Under the pieces are notes generated by a model that did no database searches, was not told the DNA's origin, and saw nothing but the letters and a program-made list of their open reading frames with translations. A stretch of 64,000 nucleotides of DNA from Hofstenia miamia (taxonomy: Eukaryota; Xenacoelomorpha; Acoela; Hofsteniidae): positions 608,803 to 672,802 of the forward strand of contig CABFPE010000220.1 in assembly GCA_900660155.1 (NCBI GenBank), read 5' to 3'. Of the stretch, positions 10,301-23,712 are shown piece by piece; position 1 is the stretch's first letter; every line of letters begins with the position of its first letter. Both the position numbers and the translations under genes were made by a program.

Positions 10301-13300
10301 ATTGTGTGGTAAGGTTTTTGAAATATTGTGTTGTAATTACAATGCATCAAAAAATTAGATGTTCCATGAGACAGTGAAAAAATGGTTCCTTGATTCAATG
10401 CAAATTATAAAGTCTGCCTTAAAGTACAAGCTTTTTCTTTACTTTATTGGTTTTTCAAAACTTGCTTTTCCCAAATAGTGCTTAGGAACACTTTCGAGCT
10501 CTATTTTCTAATCAAATAAGTAATTAAGCTATGCATTCCAGGGGCAAATTTAGGGCTTTTAGAACCTTAAGGAGGGTGGTTGGAGTGCAACACTTTTCTT
10601 ACATATTTTTTTTTCAAAATTCAGTAAAATTGCGCAGGCAATGGCCTCAAAAAATTAAGCTTATGTAGTTTTATTTTGTGGATATTTTATAGTACTTGCA
10701 AAAAATGTAATCAGCTTTTCGGTTGTTAGATTTACACACAAAAATCTAAATAGTTTTGAAAGAGCAAAAGGATTCCAATGTAAAGCTTCAAAATGAAAAT
10801 ATATTTTTTAACATATTATTGTTCTTATGCAGCAAGTTGCAGCACAAATTGGTAAGCTCTTTGAAAAGTCGGATTTTAATGAAACACATCTTTTTGAATA
10901 TTAATTATGAACTGAACGCATATAATGCACTTAGATAATTTATCATATTTTTTAAAATTGAAACTGATTTTTTCAAATATAAATGAAATTTATTTGGCAT
11001 AACATATACTTGATTCTAAGCAATGGTTAGTTGGCTTTGCCATGTCTTGGCCTTATCCTTTGTACACCTTATATGAATTTATCTACTTGATGTTAACTTG
11101 CTAAAACATCCGTAGCCAAGGGGTGATTACGTACCCCTTGACAATAAAGTTAAGAACAACAACATCTCGTAAAAATGAAATTATTTAAATATTTTTCAAC
11201 GTTATTACCCAGTGTGTTAACTAAAAGGAATTTTACTGTTTAACTTATAAAATTTTCGAAGTTTTTTTCGGAAAGTTTCGCCACCATTGCCTTTAAGATT
11301 CACAACCAGATATCTTACATTATAAATAGTGAATATAAAAGAATAATTTCAGTAGCTTTTGTAAATATGATAAATAGTAATTCAAATAGAAAGCATTGTC
11401 GGATAACCATAATGGTCGATTAATATGATCAATGGCGAATAATGGTAATTAATTTGCCAACCATAACCAAAAAACCAAAAAGATTTGAAAATCTTAAAAT
11501 TACACAATTTCACAGAGAAATTATTATATTATTATATATAATGTGTGCATTATTTTTAAAGTTTGATTGTAATTTTCAAAAAGTATTACTTACCAGTTTC
11601 TTATATCCCATTAATGGTTCGAAAATAGCCCAGTAATGACATTACTTCATAGATCTGCCATTTAGCGAACAAATATCACTTATAATGATTTACAATTATG
11701 CTGATCAATTTTTTTAACAAATAGAATTAGTTACCCTTCTTTAGTTGATACCGCAATCTAGTATGCCAGCTCTTGTTTTTATGCGAACTATATAATAAAT
11801 TAAATGGCTTGCACCACGGATTTCAATCATTAGGATAAAATATGCACACTTCACACTGTGCTCTTAACTCAACCAAATTATACCAAAATTTGATTTTCAA
11901 TTTAAAATATAATATTGATCATCATCAGTGGACTGCTTGTGCAAAACATGTGGTATTTTTAATCACTGACGCCATTGGCGAAATCAATGGCAACCTTAGG
12001 AATAATAATCAATGAGCAAATGTTTTCAAGTAAAACTCACCTCATTATTTTGATTCATAGATCTTATTATTGTAAAAAAATTGCGAAAATCTTTCTTGAA
12101 AGTTTTAGTTCGTAAAAAATTATGATATGTATGCTAAATGAATTTTAGACAATTTGATGTTAAAATTTGTAATAAAAGTCACGATTTAGCAGAAAATATT
12201 TTTCACGAATTAACAAATTTCTATTTCAAATTTAATTTTAAAGTTTTTAATTTTCACTAAATTTGGCAGATTTGTGTGCTCATTAGTATCATTAATAAAT
12301 GTTTGTATCGAATGTGTTTGATAGGATCTCAAGGATAACATTCAGCCCTGTGTTGACCTTATGTTTGTTTAAACTGCAATGTTTGAAATATTATGACAAT
12401 GGAAAATTGTATTTTTTCATATAATACTAATGCTCTGATATCGAAAACCTAGTGTTAGCTACCAATGGCCCCAATACTGGACCACTACCGGCATATCAAT
12501 GGATCACTGTCTGATGCACATCTCTGACCCATTAATTACCCAGAGGTCATCTACCATTAATGACAACTAAAATGGTCCATTAATGGCATGCAATTTGTGA
12601 ATCTCTGCTCAGTCACATTTGAGTTGGAAGCCAGCATATTGTAGCAGTGTACTTCAAATTTTCCAGTTGCTGTAGTTTTATCATAAGGCATACATTTTTG
12701 ATAGATTTGTTTTTTATTTTTTATACTTGTAGCGTTAGGACCAAAAACTACAGGGAATAATCCTGTGATAATTGTTTTTGCCGAAAACATTTAATTAATT
12801 AATTTTTTGAATAATTAAATTTCTTAGCATAATGCGAATACATTGGGAAGGCTATTTTAAAGTTATGGTTACACTAACAATGGGAAAATAAAGTTAAATT
12901 TTAAAAGAATTCACTAAACAATCAATTCAATAATTCTACATATAAAGGAATTTATATTCAAATAATGATTTTGAAAAAGACAATGTGATTTTTCATCACA
13001 TATCTAATATTTGGAATGTGTACTTAGCCTACCTTGTTATGTTTGACTGCCCCCTTGTTAAAGAATTGTTACAGTTTGTAGTGATTATTTGTTGAAAAAC
13101 AATATTCGGCCCCAATATAACTTAAACATAGAATACTCAAATTAAGAATTCAACTTGTTAATTATTTAGGAGTAAATCTCCTTATACATTCATAACTTGT
13201 CATAAGAATAGGACAGTTGTGTTGCCCTGATAGGAAAATTATCAGAGTGGGATTACACAACATAAAATAACGTAACCAACGATGAGGGATTTTTACAAAT

Positions 13301-14160
13301 AACCCACAACAATTTCACTTTTTGTTTATTTTTAATTTAGTCATACAGAAAAAACGAGGCACAGTTAAATTTTTGTATCAGTGGCGTAGGGCAAATCTGG
13401 AATATCTTTATTACAAGTGATTTATATGACGAAATCTTATGAAAAGTCCAAATCCAGCGAAAATTTTTATATACGGTTAAGTTTTCTGTTAATAAAGCGG
13501 TCATTTTATAAAATGGGGACAAAAATTGTTTTTATTCCCAAAAATGTGGTTTGTACATATTGACAAAAACAAGGAATGTGTATGGTTTTTGAGGTTACTG
13601 AGTTTATTGGGGCAATTAAAAATTCTATAAGAGTAACGATTTTTATTAAAGCACAAAATTACAAATTTAGAACGAGATAAAGGACTAGGCTTATCACAAA
13701 GCAGAAGTTCTACCCCCACAAGTTTTTATTGATTGTTCAGTTTCGTGAATTCACTTTCACATCCAAGATTTGTCATTACAAAATATTTTGTCACTAAATT
13801 TTTATCCCTCTAGTGGCGAATGTTAAGACATCACTCATTCGCAAACATTATTATTGAATTTATGAAAATCGAAAATTATGCAATTGCTACATATATCCAA
13901 AATACCCCAATGAAACATTTGTTGGCTAACCTTAAACAGCTTAGCGTCCGTTTTAAAGGCCAAAACGTTTTAACACATTTACAAATTTCTCAGAGCCTAT
14001 TTGCAAATTTGAAAGTCTTGGGGCATGGTTACGTTTATTGGGAAACATACTTTCGTACAATGTTGAAAATTTTTCATTAAAGCGTATTGCTGTTGAAAAG
14101 ATTAACACTCTTTCTTTGAAAATTTTGAATTTTTCAAAAAGATTTCAATTCTCTCCATAA
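10301..14160. other. AT-rich non-coding stretch
   Basis: No gene was recognised. There is a short perfect-looking hairpin at about 11119-11140 (arms AAGGGGT/ACCCCTT) and several CATTAATGG-type motifs between 11400 and 12590. Short open frames here have no family signature. Confidence 0.45.
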
Positions 14161-14169
14161 CTAATGTTC

Positions 14170-14355
14170 ATGTATTTAAAAGGCTTCGAGCCCATGGAAG
14201 TAACAGAGAACTTTGACTGTTTCTTTCAAAGTCAGAGGTCACGGGGTTGAAGGCTGCTGCAGCCGGAGGCTTTGCGCAACGACACGCATCGATGGAACAG
14301 AGCCGGGTCGCGGATTTAGAAAGGAAAAGATAGAGGAGAAGACCCCTTCTATCAT
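14170..14355. other. GC-rich patch of unknown origin
   Basis: About 185 bases are markedly richer in G and C than anything around them (for example GCAGCCGGAGGC and AGAGCCGGGTCGCGG). Both strands stay open across it. I recognise no domain, tRNA box or ribosomal sequence. It could be a SINE-like insert, a host exon or foreign sequence. Confidence 0.35.
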
Positions 14356-14360
14356 GTGGT

Positions 14361-14720
14361 GCTTTCAGATTGGACATAGCGCTAAGAAATTTCATAGGAT
14401 CATGAAAATCTTTCAAAAATTCCTAGGCTGCTTAAAGTTACATTTGAATACAATTTTCCAAAATTTTAATTTGAAATTTCAACACACTAAATGTCAGCTC
14501 TTGTCATTTTCAGTTGAATAATATTTTCGCTAATACTTCAATTTTTTGGTAATAGTAAAAGTAAATATAGCTAGTATTTGAAATTTTGCAAAAAAGTATC
14601 ATAAAGTGTAATAGCTAAACATGATCTATTTGTAATCTGGGAGTAAAATATGCATCTATCGACTTTCACTATAGTAATTATAGTAGTTAACCAGTATATA
14701 CATACTTAAAATCCATATAT

Positions 14721-14756
<36 letters not shown>

Positions 14757-16500
14757 CAGTATATATATATATACATACCTATATATACATATATGTATCC
14801 TACTAAATGTAAATTCAAGAACTATTTTACGTAAAAAATACACGATTTTACTCTCAACACTTGAATGCCTCAAATAGTAAATTTCGTAAACGTATTTGGC
14901 GAAAATATGGTATTTGAAAGGGCACATATTTTCAAATTGTGGATTATAACCAAATTCAACAAACGCTGTTTTTGTGTTTCCTACATACAAATGGTATCAG
15001 AATAATGTGCTGTTAAGAATGGTATGCTGCAGACTTACAAATTTGCGATTTGGATAATAAAAAGTGTAAAAAAGTCAGGTAAACTGAAACTGCTTTTAAA
15101 TTATTTGCATTATCGCAATTGCAGTAAGACCACAGTTAGATTATGTGATTGGTAACAAGAAAAATTACAAAATCAGGTCACATCCCTAATTAACCAATCA
15201 CATAGTCGAACCGTATAGTCTAATATACTATATACAGCTACCAATGAAACGCTGTTTTTGAATGTACAAGTAACTCTTAAAAAGTATTATCGAAAAACTC
15301 TCTTAGCTTACAGTTTAAGATAGCAACTAGAAAAATAATTCAATATTTTCCTTTTTGAAAACGGTAATGACGAGCACACAAATTTCTTGTAATGAATGGA
15401 GCATTGCTCATCTCTGTTTAAACTGTTTTATTTATATTTTTTGCAACGACAAAGTACATTCTTCCAGTTGTCTCTATAATTTGTTTAAAACCTTGTCAAT
15501 CACCGTAGCAACTAAACACGTTTTTTCCAGTATTCAAATCGTAAATTCGTTTCTTCTGCACTAGTTCGACAATCTTCTGTTTAAAAAGATTCTCTCACTC
15601 CTTACCATCCCTTAGAATTTAAGGAAGATTAGGAGTTCTCAAATTTCAATCATACTTCTGACTACTGACCAATAATTTTGTATGCATGTACTATAGTAAT
15701 ATATTACAACTAGTCTCAATGATTGAATTGAAATAACTTATATTGAGAGTTGTCTATCCATTAATTCCTTTGTGATGTCAGCATTTACTCAAAGCAGGTT
15801 TACTCAAAAGCCTTTAAACCCACACTATGTTTTCCATCGTCATCAGTGTTTTGTCCTCATTTAATTGTGATATTGACTGATTCATCAAGGCTTGGTGCCA
15901 ATGTCATCTGTGTTATGATATGTATATGGTGATATAAATATTAGAATGCATATGACCGAGAAAACAATGCTTCAGGCAAAACTTTAGGTTGAAAATATGT
16001 TAAAAGTGGTAAATTATGTTTATAATTTCAAAGTGAACACCCTGGAAATACCAAAGGAGATGTAAATCACATGTCTTATGCCAGACTGCAGAATGATGCA
16101 TAAAATATTTAAACCAATGGCAACTGTATCCACCGAAAACGTTAGAAAAGGTAAAAAAATTTAGCTGATTTGGATCTCACAAGATTTCGCCATAGGAAAC
16201 ATGTGTAGAAATTACATTTTCAGAAAAAAACGCTTATATGCCCTACCATAGTATCACAATGTCACCCATGATTCTAGGTTTTATACGCCTAGCATTAAAG
16301 AAACTTTAAAGTTCTGTAGAGTGGTGGATCACTGAAAAAAGCTTGAGGTAGTCGTCCTATGAACTTTCGTAAAATGAAAAGCACAGATTGACAACTTTTG
16401 CTTGGAAAATTCCACGTTTTCTAGACGAGACATGCTCAAAAATCCACAGAAAAAAGGGGAATTTCTGTTCAACATTCGACAATACATTGGTCATTGGTAG
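14361..16500. other. AT-rich non-coding stretch with a (TA)n tract
   Basis: It holds an alternating TA tract (14724-14780, with short interruptions) and an imperfect inverted repeat at 15138-15208. No exon was recognised. Confidence 0.45.
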
Positions 16501-16526
16501 TTCGGGCATAAAATAACAACCGAAAA

Positions 16527-16900
16527 TTGTACCGAATATCACAGATTTTCTTAAGAACATACGACGGATTTTTACAAAAACTTAAAGAAACTACAGTTTT
16601 CAGGCTTTTTTTCTCAGATGGGTATTTTCCAGCTGCAGCTAAAGAAAGTCAAGGTTTTATGCAGTATTCCGCAAGAATGCTTATGAAAAGTAAGCCAACA
16701 TTTTGTCCAAAAGTTATGGTTTGGGGGCACTGTCATATTCGCGATTTATTTAAAAATTATCCTCGAAGGAACGATTATCAGTAAAAAATATTGCGAAATT
16801 TAGATGCAAATGCTTTACACCCCATTGATTGGATATTGGAAGAAGATGGCGCAAGTCTTCACATCTTCCGTGTAACAAAAATTATTATGTCTGAAAACGA
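16527..16900 (+). pseudogene. Decayed Tc1/mariner transposase fragment
   Basis: The frame contains FFSDGYFP followed about 45 residues later by FCPKVMVWGH, matching the FSDES ... PKVMVWG block of Tc1-type transposases. Shortly after, in another frame, comes WILEEDGASLH, which corresponds to the QQDGAPCH block around the second catalytic aspartate. The frame is therefore shifted at least once and no final SPDLNPIE block was found. The terminal repeats were not located. This is an old, immobile copy; only the catalytic middle is recognisable. Confidence 0.5.
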
Positions 16901-16999
16901 CATGATATCAATCCGGTGAAAGCGTGTGGATTATCCTCAAGAATTTCATGTTAAAGAAAAATCCACTTACGGAGGCGACATTGGTCGAAAAATTCTAGG

Positions 17000-18607
17000 A
17001 ATCACAACATAAAACTTCAGCGGTAATGATTAAAAATGGGATGAACTGTATTTATTTGCGTTTATCCAAAGCTTAACAAACAATCGAAAATTTGTAAAAA
17101 CTTAATGCAATGTATTAATAACCAATTCATTTTGCTATTGCGCCTACTTTTCTGTTTGTAAATATGTTTGTCTATAAATTTAACTTTCCGAGTATCATTT
17201 TTTTGCGACAAGATATAGCTGGAGATAAGGTTAAGAGTTGCAAAAGCAAATTCTCCAAAATCCAATGCTCATTGGTATGCTTCTAAATTAAAATAGTGGT
17301 TTTTTTGTCAAATAAATTTGTTTACAGCCAATTATCTGGCAAATTCTGCTTAAAAATACCGTCTGTTTGTTTCAGGTTTAAAATCATCGAATTAGATATC
17401 AACTGTAACGAGGATTTATTGAATTTGGTGTCAAAACAACTACGACCATGATTGGCTTAAAAACAATAAAAATATTATCTTACAACATTTGCACATTGAC
17501 TTCAAATCATTTCTGATTACATAGATATATTTTTTATAATGGTTTACACATTGCGATTGCCTGATGACGAACTATGCTTTGGGCATAGAATGGATAGAGT
17601 AAAGATCTTCAAAAATTTTTGGAATAAACAATCTCATATGAAGCCTGACCTGCTATTTCATTATAAGGCATCAACAGCGACTGGTTCATATCACACTAAC
17701 TTACTTGATATAAATAACATTCACTCCAATTTGGTTGATGCAAGGAAATTCTCAATAAGGTCATTCTAAAATTATAACTATCTAGCTCAAGTATTCAGAA
17801 ACCAGGAATAAACTTAGCACACATTTTCAGAATTACACAGAAGCACATGTACCAATATATTTTCAATATCTACGATTTACAGCTAGTCTAATACGTTTGC
17901 AGAAAATTCTCTGAAAACTTTAGATAATCATATTATTATTAAGTGGACGCAGGCAGTTTAAAATTTAATGATTTCCTATCTCTAAGCTTTTAGTCCATAT
18001 TGCATATGAAGATTTTATAAAAAAATAAATTCACAATTCATCAATATAATTAATGCATTGTAACTTTGAAAATAGCATTTTTTCGTTTGAATTTTGAATA
18101 TTATTTTAGCAATAAAATTCCTTTGACTCAATTCTTCAATACAGTGAAATTTCAAAAGTATAGTTGTTCCAAATGGAAAAAAAATTGATAAGAACAAAGT
18201 TCCAAAAGCATTGAAATTTTCATTATATATAAAAATAATTTCGTGCTCTATTACTTCATTTTTAGAATAATATTTCACATTTCATCCATATTAAATTCTA
18301 CTCTTGACTCCAGCGCATGATAACAGTTTGCAGGTACTTACACAAAAACGATAATTTCAATTTTTGAATTTTCTTTGTATTTTTTAAATAGTGTGCTTAA
18401 GCATCAATTGAACAGCTGAAATAATGAGAAAATCAATAAACTTTAATGCGAAAAATAATATTCCTACACTTTATGAGCTCAAAGTGCTTTCAAACTAGAC
18501 AACAACACATTACAGTGTATTTAAATATTTAACTGTAAATTTTCAATTCATGCTCTACATATTTAATGCATGTTTTTCATATATCGTAGAATTCTTAAAA
18601 GTATTAA

Positions 18608-18657
<50 letters not shown>

Positions 18658-20659
18658 GAGTAGAAGTTGGGGTGAATCCAGCAATTAAACTACGGAGGGT
18701 CATACCTAACCTCAAAAACATGTATCAGTGAAAATAAATTCCCACATAGCAAGATCATTGATATCCATTCAGCAGTCAGAAATATTCAAGAAAGCAAAAC
18801 GAAATAATACGATAGTAGTTTTATTTGGAATAAAAGTTTTACATACAAAGTTCTGTGAAAATCGATCAGCAAACTCAGAAATAACTTTCTTCTTACAGTA
18901 ATTCTAATCTCAATGAACAAAAAGCAAATGAGCAAAAAACACATAGAATGCCCCATGTTTGCTTGCAAATAACTTTTTTTCAAACCATAGGCTTCTTATG
19001 TTGCGTCCACATCTGCAAGCGGTTGTTGGAGAAATAACAAGAATTTGGAAAGAGTTTCTCATTAACAACAAGGCCAGTTTGCCGCACGTCTTAAATCTCA
19101 TTTGTAGTTTCCATCATGCTGTGTAATTTTTCAGAAAGATTTGGAGGATAATTTTTTCGGGATATAGGCCTGATTTTAGTTAACCGCTTTACCCACATAA
19201 AATCACATTTTCAAATCCACTTTTAAGATTACAGTTAACTTTATTAAAAAAGACAATTAATAGAAATTTATTGAAATTACAACTTATCCCTCTCTTTAGT
19301 ATTGTGACAAATTAATGAAAAATTGGAAAATTTTATTAATTAAATGCAAATAATAGTTTTTTCATATCAATCCAATATGCATACCGCCTTCAACAGACCT
19401 TGTAAACTGCAATACCTTTCAAATTTATGTTGATAGAAGTTAATGACGTTATTTTTGGACATAAACAACCTTTGCAAAGTAATAGAAGAACTATTGCACA
19501 GTTTTTGGATCTTGATCCTTCTATTAATGATAATTACATTACATTCCTCTTGTCTATTACTCAAAGATACTAGAAATTTATTGTATTTGAAGTAATATAT
19601 AGGTTTGTTAACTAGCCTTGTGCATTGGATGTTTTGAAAAATTTTACTTTTTATATTGAGAAAATTCAATATATCAAGCTAAATATATATTATAAATTTA
19701 TTCTTCTGAAACTATTATTGTTCTGAAAGATTGCTGGTATCCAAATATTTGCGTTTTAATTTAGTCAAAAGCAACTTTATTATGCCTTAAGGTTAATAAA
19801 GACTACAGTACAATTGGGAGAAATTACTAAAGAAATTAACTAATAATAACACCATGAGTATAAAACAATAACTATATGTCTGAGAGACATTTTGTTAAGA
19901 TCATTCGAAAATACTTCTATTTGATTAGAATAGTAGACTCGAATATTCAAATTGTCGGCCAAACCATGGGTGGTATAATAATTGCTAGGTGCTGTCAAAT
20001 TTTAGGCTGTCATGTATGCGGTTAGGTCTCCTTAACACAAAACTAGGAAAATGAGCTTTTTTATAACAAAGCATTGACATTTCAACCTATTTTAGGCATA
20101 TATTTAGCAATGTCTAGGGAAACCCGTACCTGTTGTAGTACAACTGTTGTACGCTTAAATATTTTTCTTATGATTTTCTCTTTATTAAGCATATATATAT
20201 ATATCAATTATATACACGTATGCATGGAACGCAGTGAGGTTCTGAAAGCAGGTCTTTCTCATTCTTTTCGTTTAAGTGCAATAATAAGTGCTACAACAGG
20301 CTTACCATTGTGTGTTGTGTTTTGTAGAATTTGAAATTTGTTGTGTACACGAAAATCTATTATTTTTTGCACAAGAACTGAAAGTCACAAAGTTTACAAT
20401 TTTGAATTTGATACAATTAGTGGACCACTATGCCAGATAAATGTCCAAGATCACTGCCAACACCGTGTTACGCTTATATATGTCATGTAAATAATATAAG
20501 TAAATTCTTGTCATCTGTTTATATGGATCTAAAAAATAACTTTAGTGAATCTAATAATACAATTCTTGAAATTAGCAACTTCTATTTAGAGGATTTTGAC
20601 ACTACCGAAAAAACTTGTATTAAACTATTTTGCAATGAATATTTTCTTTGAAGTGGTTA
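17000..20659. other. AT-rich non-coding stretch
   Basis: No gene was recognised. It contains a (TA)n tract at 18611-18654 and a shorter one near 20190-20204. Confidence 0.5.
18611..18654. repeat. (TA)n microsatellite
   Basis: 44 bases of uninterrupted TA dinucleotide. Confidence 0.95.
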
Positions 20660-20667
20660 ATGTTGGA

Positions 20668-20861
20668 CAGGGGCGTACGCAGGATTTTTTGAAGAGGGAC
20701 ATCTTAGTCATGAACAAAAGACCCCCTAAAATGCATTTCATCACCGTAGCCTAGATTTTAAATTTTTTTTACCGAGCATTTTTTGATTTATCTAGTCAAA
20801 ATCAATTTTGAAAACCTGACGGAGGAACATTCCACCATGCCCCTCATTGCGTACGCCACTG
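20668..20861. mobile_element. hAT-type MITE with exact 8-bp target duplication
   Basis: The left end is CAGGGGCGTACGCA and the right end, read on the opposite strand, is CAGTGGCGTACGCA: 14-bp inverted repeats with one mismatch. The element is 194 bp, has no coding capacity, and is flanked on both sides by the identical octamer ATGTTGGA (20660-20667 and 20862-20869). Eight-base duplications and CAG-starting ends are typical of hAT elements. The intact duplication argues for a fairly recent insertion, mobilised by an hAT transposase from elsewhere. Confidence 0.85.
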
Positions 20862-20869
20862 ATGTTGGA

Positions 20870-21995
20870 CTCTGGGACTCTGAACTTTCTTCTGGTCTAT
20901 GCGAGATCAGCTTAGGATTACCATCGCCTTTTGAATTTTTGAAATGTTTTTCTAATAAAACTGTTATAAAATTGTCCCATCTTTCTATTTCGAACAAGGC
21001 TTAAATCGTGTGCTTGGCACTTGATTCACAATTAATCAAGATAATTTTGTTACAACAAGCACATAAATAAAATTCGAATCACACCAAAAAAGTGTGCCCT
21101 CTAAAGAACTAATCCCGTAAACTTCTGACATCCAATTTTTTCTCCAATTCCTTCAAGAATTCATTTTTTTGCATTTTCCAAAATTCTTCATTGTCATATG
21201 AATAATCTTTCTCTTCTTACTAACTGAATATTTATATTGTTTGCGGAAAAGTGTATTTTTTAGCATTAAAGATGGAAAGCAATGGTCGCAACTAAACCCC
21301 TTTTCTAACTAAAGGCAACAACAAAAAAAGAAGCAAGGAAGAAATTCGCCATCAAGTATTCTTTACTGAGTGACGGGAATAGAGAGTGTGCTTATGAAGG
21401 GGCAAGACTGATTAACGGTTGCCTAGAGCAATACAAAGATTTCGAATTCGTGGGGACCGCCGAAACCCCAATGGTTTTAAAAAATATTTACTTTGGACAA
21501 TTAAATATTTGACATATATAATGGGTACGCATATATGGTATGCCTGAATCATTTCGAAAAATTTTCTTGAGATGCCCCTTTTAGCATATTTGCCCAATTT
21601 TTCAGCCAATCAGAATTAAGTAGCTAATACCTCCTAAACTAATGTAGATATGATATAGCTCATAATACCTACCCGCCTTATTCGAGTACTTGGATTCAAA
21701 AAATTGCCTGTTTGTTTCTGGTGAGTGTCACTGGTAGAATTCATAACAGGTTTTCTTTGTTGATAATTCTGGTGTAATACTTTCCACATAGAGTTGTCGA
21801 TTTCGTATCTTATAAAAGCCAATTCTTGAGCTTGGCAGAGTTAGGAACAATGGCAAGTTTGTTCGATATGCTTTTGCATAATAGTTCTTGCATTCTATGT
21901 GAGATTGGGAATGTTAATGATGACCCCAGAACTGAACGGATTTACGCTGAGAACGAACTGCACCTGAATTACACGCCGCGCACCCGCCCCCCCCC
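20870..21995. other. Non-coding stretch up to the gap
   Basis: No exon was recognised with confidence. The last 30 bases before the gap turn abruptly GC-rich and end in a run of C, which may mark poor sequence at a contig edge. Confidence 0.4.
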
Positions 21996-22735
21996 NNNNN
22001 NNNNNNNNNNNNNNNNNNNNNNNNNNNNNNNNNNNNNNNNNNNNNNNNNNNNNNNNNNNNNNNNNNNNNNNNNNNNNNNNNNNNNNNNNNNNNNNNNNNN
22101 NNNNNNNNNNNNNNNNNNNNNNNNNNNNNNNNNNNNNNNNNNNNNNNNNNNNNNNNNNNNNNNNNNNNNNNNNNNNNNNNNNNNNNNNNNNNNNNNNNNN
22201 NNNNNNNNNNNNNNNNNNNNNNNNNNNNNNNNNNNNNNNNNNNNNNNNNNNNNNNNNNNNNNNNNNNNNNNNNNNNNNNNNNNNNNNNNNNNNNNNNNNN
22301 NNNNNNNNNNNNNNNNNNNNNNNNNNNNNNNNNNNNNNNNNNNNNNNNNNNNNNNNNNNNNNNNNNNNNNNNNNNNNNNNNNNNNNNNNNNNNNNNNNNN
22401 NNNNNNNNNNNNNNNNNNNNNNNNNNNNNNNNNNNNNNNNNNNNNNNNNNNNNNNNNNNNNNNNNNNNNNNNNNNNNNNNNNNNNNNNNNNNNNNNNNNN
22501 NNNNNNNNNNNNNNNNNNNNNNNNNNNNNNNNNNNNNNNNNNNNNNNNNNNNNNNNNNNNNNNNNNNNNNNNNNNNNNNNNNNNNNNNNNNNNNNNNNNN
22601 NNNNNNNNNNNNNNNNNNNNNNNNNNNNNNNNNNNNNNNNNNNNNNNNNNNNNNNNNNNNNNNNNNNNNNNNNNNNNNNNNNNNNNNNNNNNNNNNNNNN
22701 NNNNNNNNNNNNNNNNNNNNNNNNNNNNNNNNNNN
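21996..22735. other. Assembly gap of 740 Ns
   Basis: Unknown sequence. The right edge resumes in a (TA)n tract (22736-22762). Open frames running across the gap have no meaning. Confidence 1.
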
Positions 22736-22766
<31 letters not shown>

Positions 22767-23573
22767 ATTATTTTTGAAAAAACTCCAGCCTTATAAAATA
22801 ACTTCATAAAATCACAAAAAATATATATCCAATGCACATTTACAAAGATATGCAAATCTCCTAGAGCACTTTACATCATTCAATTTGAATTTGGTCAGTT
22901 TTATGCTAACACAGTCTTCACCATTCAGATCTAAATTCAGAATATCATACTCTAATAAATTTCAACTTAACTGAATAGCAGAGAAACTCTAAAAAATTAG
23001 GAATGAGTAATACTTTGTTAACCAATGCATGATTATAAGATTATCATAACTATATATTTCTACATTTTACGAATACACATTTTTAAAAAATATCTAAGTT
23101 TCTAATATTTCTTCACAAGGATGGGCTGTACATGTATTGACAATGAATAAAACAACTTCAATCTTAGGAAGAATGCTAGTACCTTTTTTTGTACACCTGC
23201 TTCTATCCATATTATCATTATGAGTATACGCAATAAAATTTACAAATATATGCAAAAGATTGCAAACCTAAATTTTGAAATTGGTTTTCTGTAACTAAAT
23301 ATCCAGTTCATTTGAATATGTTAAATTTCAATGTCCAAAAGTTAAGGATTTTAAAACGATTCTAGTGGTAAATATTAAAGAAGAATCACACTGCTTAGTA
23401 ATCATACACACTAGCTAGAACAATTAATTTCTAAAAATATTGAAATAGTATATTTATTGATTATTCACTTATTTTTATAACATCAAGTAAAGAGACAAGC
23501 AAAATATTTGTTAATACAGCTTGCAAATGTATATAGGAAATAATAAGTTTGAAATTATATATTATATACTCAC
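22736..23573. other. Probable downstream intron of the leftward PAN-like gene
   Basis: Given the gene direction, further exons should lie leftward of the exon at 23574-23712. None was recognised here, and part may be lost in the gap. Confidence 0.35.
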
Positions 23574-23712
23574 TGGGTTGGCCCTTATCCCATTGTGAAG
23601 AATTAATTTCCAAATTGCGAGTTATACCTGTAAATATGTTAATAGACTGAGAATACGTATATTGTGTCCACATGTTTGTCGTAAAACTTTTGTAGTGCTT
23701 AACCAAATTCTT
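23574..23712 (-). CDS. Second recognised exon of the leftward PAN-like gene; C-type-lectin-like segment
   Basis: Read leftward, a TTATATTTAG acceptor precedes 46 codons plus one base, followed by a GTGAGT donor. The peptide ends NSSQWDKGQP and contains FTGITRN. It aligns without gaps over 46 residues with the exon at 6014-6152, and the reading phases (0 in, 1 out) agree. The FTGITRN ... WDKGQP pattern is closer to a C-type lectin (WIGLxR ... WxxGQP) than its partner and is the main reason for that tentative family call. The upstream first exon is most likely 33741-34032, about 10 kb away, with one or more undetected exons between them because of the phase mismatch. Confidence 0.6.

Noticed and set aside
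11111-11142. Perfect-looking short hairpin AAGGGGT..ACCCCTT as a possible RNA gene or terminator
   Set aside because: Too short and isolated; no RNA family features, and intrinsic terminators are not expected in an animal genome.
16357-16560. Minus-strand frame opposite the decayed Tc1 fragment
   Set aside because: The family blocks are on the plus strand; this frame has no signature.
21826-22855. Long open frames on both strands across the gap (313 codons each)
   Set aside because: They are mostly Ns; the real sequence at either side has no family signature.
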